DNA of 16,923 nt, taken from assembly GCA_021805405.1 (NCBI GenBank), contig JAJZFK010000500.1:1-16923 (forward strand). Reading direction: 5' to 3'. This DNA is from a bacterium (GTDB lineage Bacteria; Armatimonadota; Chthonomonadetes; Chthonomonadales; Chthonomonadaceae). The notes below the pieces were generated by a model. That model was not told the origin of the DNA and searched no databases. It saw nothing but the letters and a program-made list of their open reading frames with translations. Within the stretch, counting starts at the first letter, position 1. Each line of letters opens with the position of its first letter. A program made the position numbers and the translations under genes. Positions 15,144 to 16,923 of this stretch are shown piece after piece.

Positions 15144-16445
15144 TTACTGAGCGCGTCTTCCAGACCGACGAAGTTCCATCAGTCGTATTGCAGTATCGCG
15201 ATCCGTACATAGATCGTGAACGATAGGCTGCCTCCAGCCCATTGCCTGCCAGTCTAGAACGGAATGAATAGCGTCTACCTTGGTTGCACCACCGGCAACA
15301 ACAAGCACTTTTGGCACCAGATACAACTGTTCAAAGGTTATGGACAGTAGTTTGTCATTGATGGTGTTAACGTAGCCTTCAAGCTCTGCCAAAATCGCAG
15401 GAGGCAGATGCCGCCGCGCTGCGAGAGTTACGAAGAGGCGATTGCAAAGGTCACCTACGGCGCAGGAGAGTGGTGACTTTGGCCCTAGCGTGTACTTATC
15501 GAGCAACTCGATCATTTTTCCAAGCTCAGGCTGAACGTTACCCATCATTGGCTCATGCTCACCAACGATGAACCTGTGCCCAGATTTAGGTCGTACACCA
15601 CCAACGCCAACAAGCGCAAGAGTGGGCACACAAACATCGTCGTCCGGAGTTACAGGGTTACCGCTGTTAGTACCCTGGCCAGCACGCTCCTCCCATACCT
15701 TAGGAGAAATCCACCGACCCGGCCCCTCTACCAGCCACTCGTTGATCATTTCAGGCGACTTTACAGCTACCGGCAGGCTCAACCGGATTAGCTCTGCATC
15801 CGGGAACGCACGAGCCAGCCACGATCCACTTATGTCGGCGTCCATGGCCCGGCGTGCATCAGGGCTTTCCATCGACCAAACTTCGGCTGCGATGTTGCCG
15901 TTGAGCGAAACTACCTTGATACCGCGAACATTACGCTTATCAAATATATGGCGGTTAAAGAGGCTCTCGCAAGAATAGAAGACAGCGCGACCCGATGAAA
16001 GTGCAACAACTTCATTCTGGCGCACAATGGTATCGAGATAATCTGCGCACACCTGGCCCAGCGCCTGGTGTAGGCGGTCATCCGCAAGGTTGCTCTCCAA
16101 CGCCTCTTCATGACCAGAAGTGTCTGCTACAAGGGCGGATTGAAGACTGTACGCAGCCATCAACTCTCTCTCGAGGTGCTCCTGGCGTGGTGGCTTGAAA
16201 GGCGCATTCTCGTCAATATTTACTCGAACAATCCCGCTGTCGAGCGCAAAGCGATATAGACGCGACACGGTACTGGCGTCAATGTGAATAAGACTTGGTT
16301 CGGTTTTCTGCAGCTGCTGCAGAATTTCTTTCTGTTCCATGCGGTCTACCAGCACCATTTTTGCGATGCGGGCCGCAAGCCGACGGCGTTCGGACGGTTC
16401 AAGCGCCGGGCGTCGTCCTCGGCGTTTGGCTTCGGAAGCGGGCAT
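15144..16445 (-). CDS. SorC/DeoR-type transcriptional regulator with sugar-binding domain
   Basis: A 433-residue regulator of the SorC family, which binds DNA through an N-terminal helix-turn-helix and a phosphorylated sugar through a large C-terminal domain. Residues 1-20 are basic. The helix-turn-helix is about 22-75 (ARIAKMVLVDRMEQKEILQQ, then DASTVSRLYRFALDSGIVRV as the recognition segment). The sugar-binding domain is about 100-430: GRAVFYSCESLF where the family has the GxT motif, LALVGVGGVRP, CAVGDLCNRLF (family G-D/E-I motif) and PKVLVVAGGATKVDAI near 377-393. It is about 100 residues longer than typical SorC regulators (about 320). ATG at 16445 has AAGGA about 11 nt upstream. No sugar operon lies beside it, so the effector is unknown; the aldolase gene is 13 kb away. 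TTAGC repeats upstream are candidate operators. Confidence 0.85.
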   Translation of the reverse strand: MPASEAKRRGRRPALEPSERRRLAARIAKMVLVDRMEQKEILQQLQKTEPSLIHIDASTVSRLYRFALDSGIVRVNIDENAPFKPPRQEHLERELMAAYSLQSALVADTSGHEEALESNLADDRLHQALGQVCADYLDTIVRQNEVVALSSGRAVFYSCESLFNRHIFDKRNVRGIKVVSLNGNIAAEVWSMESPDARRAMDADISGSWLARAFPDAELIRLSLPVAVKSPEMINEWLVEGPGRWISPKVWEERAGQGTNSGNPVTPDDDVCVPTLALVGVGGVRPKSGHRFIVGEHEPMMGNVQPELGKMIELLDKYTLGPKSPLSCAVGDLCNRLFVTLAARRHLPPAILAELEGYVNTINDKLLSITFEQLYLVPKVLVVAGGATKVDAIHSVLDWQAMGWRQPIVHDLCTDRDTAIRLMELRRSGRRAQ

Positions 16446-16533
16446 AGATCTTTGTTTCCTTCTTTAAAAATAGATGGAGATCGGTTGATAATGCTAATTT
16501 GGGCCATGCATCCGATGGTAAGCTTGGTCTAAT

Positions 16534-16601
16534 TGTTAGCAATATACGAGTTTACTAAATAATTATGGCATAAATCGCAGATGTTAGCAATTTCAAGCTA
16601 A
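16534..16601. promoter_or_regulatory. TTAGC-type repeats upstream of the regulator
   Basis: TGTTAGCAAT occurs twice as a direct repeat (16534-16543 and 16582-16591, 48 nt apart). The second copy forms an inverted pair TTAGC-N8-GCTAA (16584-16601), and a further GCTAAT lies at 16493-16498. Their position between the regulator start and the divergent promoter at 16692 suits an autoregulatory operator. Confidence 0.35.
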
Positions 16602-16691
16602 TCTTCTCGCGATTTTTTTGTTCTTCGCCATCAAAACCCAAGTATATTCGCCATTTATTTCAATATATACTTCTATTTATTGCACAACGCC

Positions 16692-16720
16692 TTGACTATA
16701 GTGCGCGTACGTGCTACAAT
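16692..16720 (+). promoter_or_regulatory. sigma-70-type promoter
   Basis: TTGACT (16692-16697), a 17-nt spacer, TACAAT (16715-16720), each one base from consensus, preceded by an AT-rich tract (about 16650-16680) that could act as an UP element. Start expected near 16727. Confidence 0.75.
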
Positions 16721-16726
16721 ATTTGT

Positions 16727-16829
16727 CGAAGGTATCCTTCTTTCTCGTCCTCATTTGCAATGTGCCCTGGCGTGCGGTTTTGTGCGCCCGCGGCCGCCCG
16801 GCTTCAACGGCGAAGCCGGGCTTTTTTTT
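16727..16829 (+). ncRNA. candidate small RNA, about 100 nt
   Basis: A short unit bounded by the 16692 promoter and a strong terminator, with no frame having a ribosome binding site. A 7-bp stem-loop GGCGTGC-GGTTTT-GTGCGCC precedes the terminator hairpin, separated by a GC-rich stretch. No known RNA family is recognised. It may instead be an attenuated leader for a gene beyond the window. Confidence 0.5.
16796..16829 (+). terminator. strong intrinsic terminator
   Basis: A perfect 10-bp GC-rich stem GCCCGGCTTC/GAAGCCGGGC (16796-16805 and 16812-16821) with a 6-nt loop, followed by eight Ts (16822-16829). From here to the window end nothing else is recognisable. Confidence 0.92.
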
Positions 16830-16923
16830 ACACACCTCTACGATTAATTTCTAGGCTCTTTTGAATTGAAGCGACAAATCTGACGTTTTGATTGGCAAGT
16901 ACTGACCACACACTGGCACGTAT

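Noticed and set aside
14960..15226. Plus-strand frame over the SorC terminator
   Set aside because: It reads through the terminator hairpin and the antisense of the regulator gene, with no start signal.

Overview
The window looks like a stretch of ordinary bacterial chromosome with no mobile elements, tRNA, rRNA or CRISPR. Several things are unlike a textbook enteric or bacillus: a DgkA-PAP2 fusion, a PgpH-type 7TM-HD protein leading a ybeY operon, a SorC-type regulator, a PhyH/SDR pair, and large secreted proteins of unknown function. The mix, with moderate GC and frequent GTG/TTG starts, is reminiscent of Armatimonadota or a neighbouring environmental phylum. That placement is a weak inference from gene content only.

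Layout. 1-1984 (minus strand): a possible gene fragment at the left edge, a membrane-anchored Pro/Ser/Thr-rich protein (193-828, GTG start), and a DhnA/FbaB-type class I fructose-bisphosphate aldolase (1061-1984). 1985-2632: a gene-poor, divergently read gap that ends in a near-consensus sigma-70 promoter (2469-2498). 2633-7626 (plus strand): a tight operon of a 7TM-HD cyclic-di-AMP phosphodiesterase-like protein, ybeY, a DgkA-PAP2 fusion and a CNNM/CBS/CorC membrane protein. The genes overlap or nearly touch, and a perfect 13-bp hairpin closes the operon. 7679-9273 (minus): an SDR oxidoreductase preceded by a PhyH-family dioxygenase. 9461-13945 (minus): a 1010-residue secreted protein downstream of folC. 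13971-14145: a dense regulatory region with two CRP-consensus-like palindromes, two mutually exclusive 15-bp hairpins, a TATAAT promoter and a short transcript unit ending in a bidirectional terminator. 14144-14839 (minus): a small secreted protein. 15144-16445 (minus): a SorC-family regulator with its own terminator. 16692-16829 (plus): a strong promoter followed about 100 nt later by a very strong intrinsic terminator, probably a small RNA.

How the genes work together. The central operon is envelope and RNA housekeeping: second-messenger turnover, 16S rRNA maturation/quality control, undecaprenyl/diacylglycerol lipid recycling and ion transport. The aldolase, folC and the SorC regulator are central-metabolism genes. 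The two secreted proteins and the PhyH/SDR pair are accessory, with no clear pathway.

The observations most worth following are the folC-divergent control region with its putative small RNA, the replacement of the third zinc-ligand histidine in YbeY by aspartate, and the second short transcript unit beside the SorC regulator.
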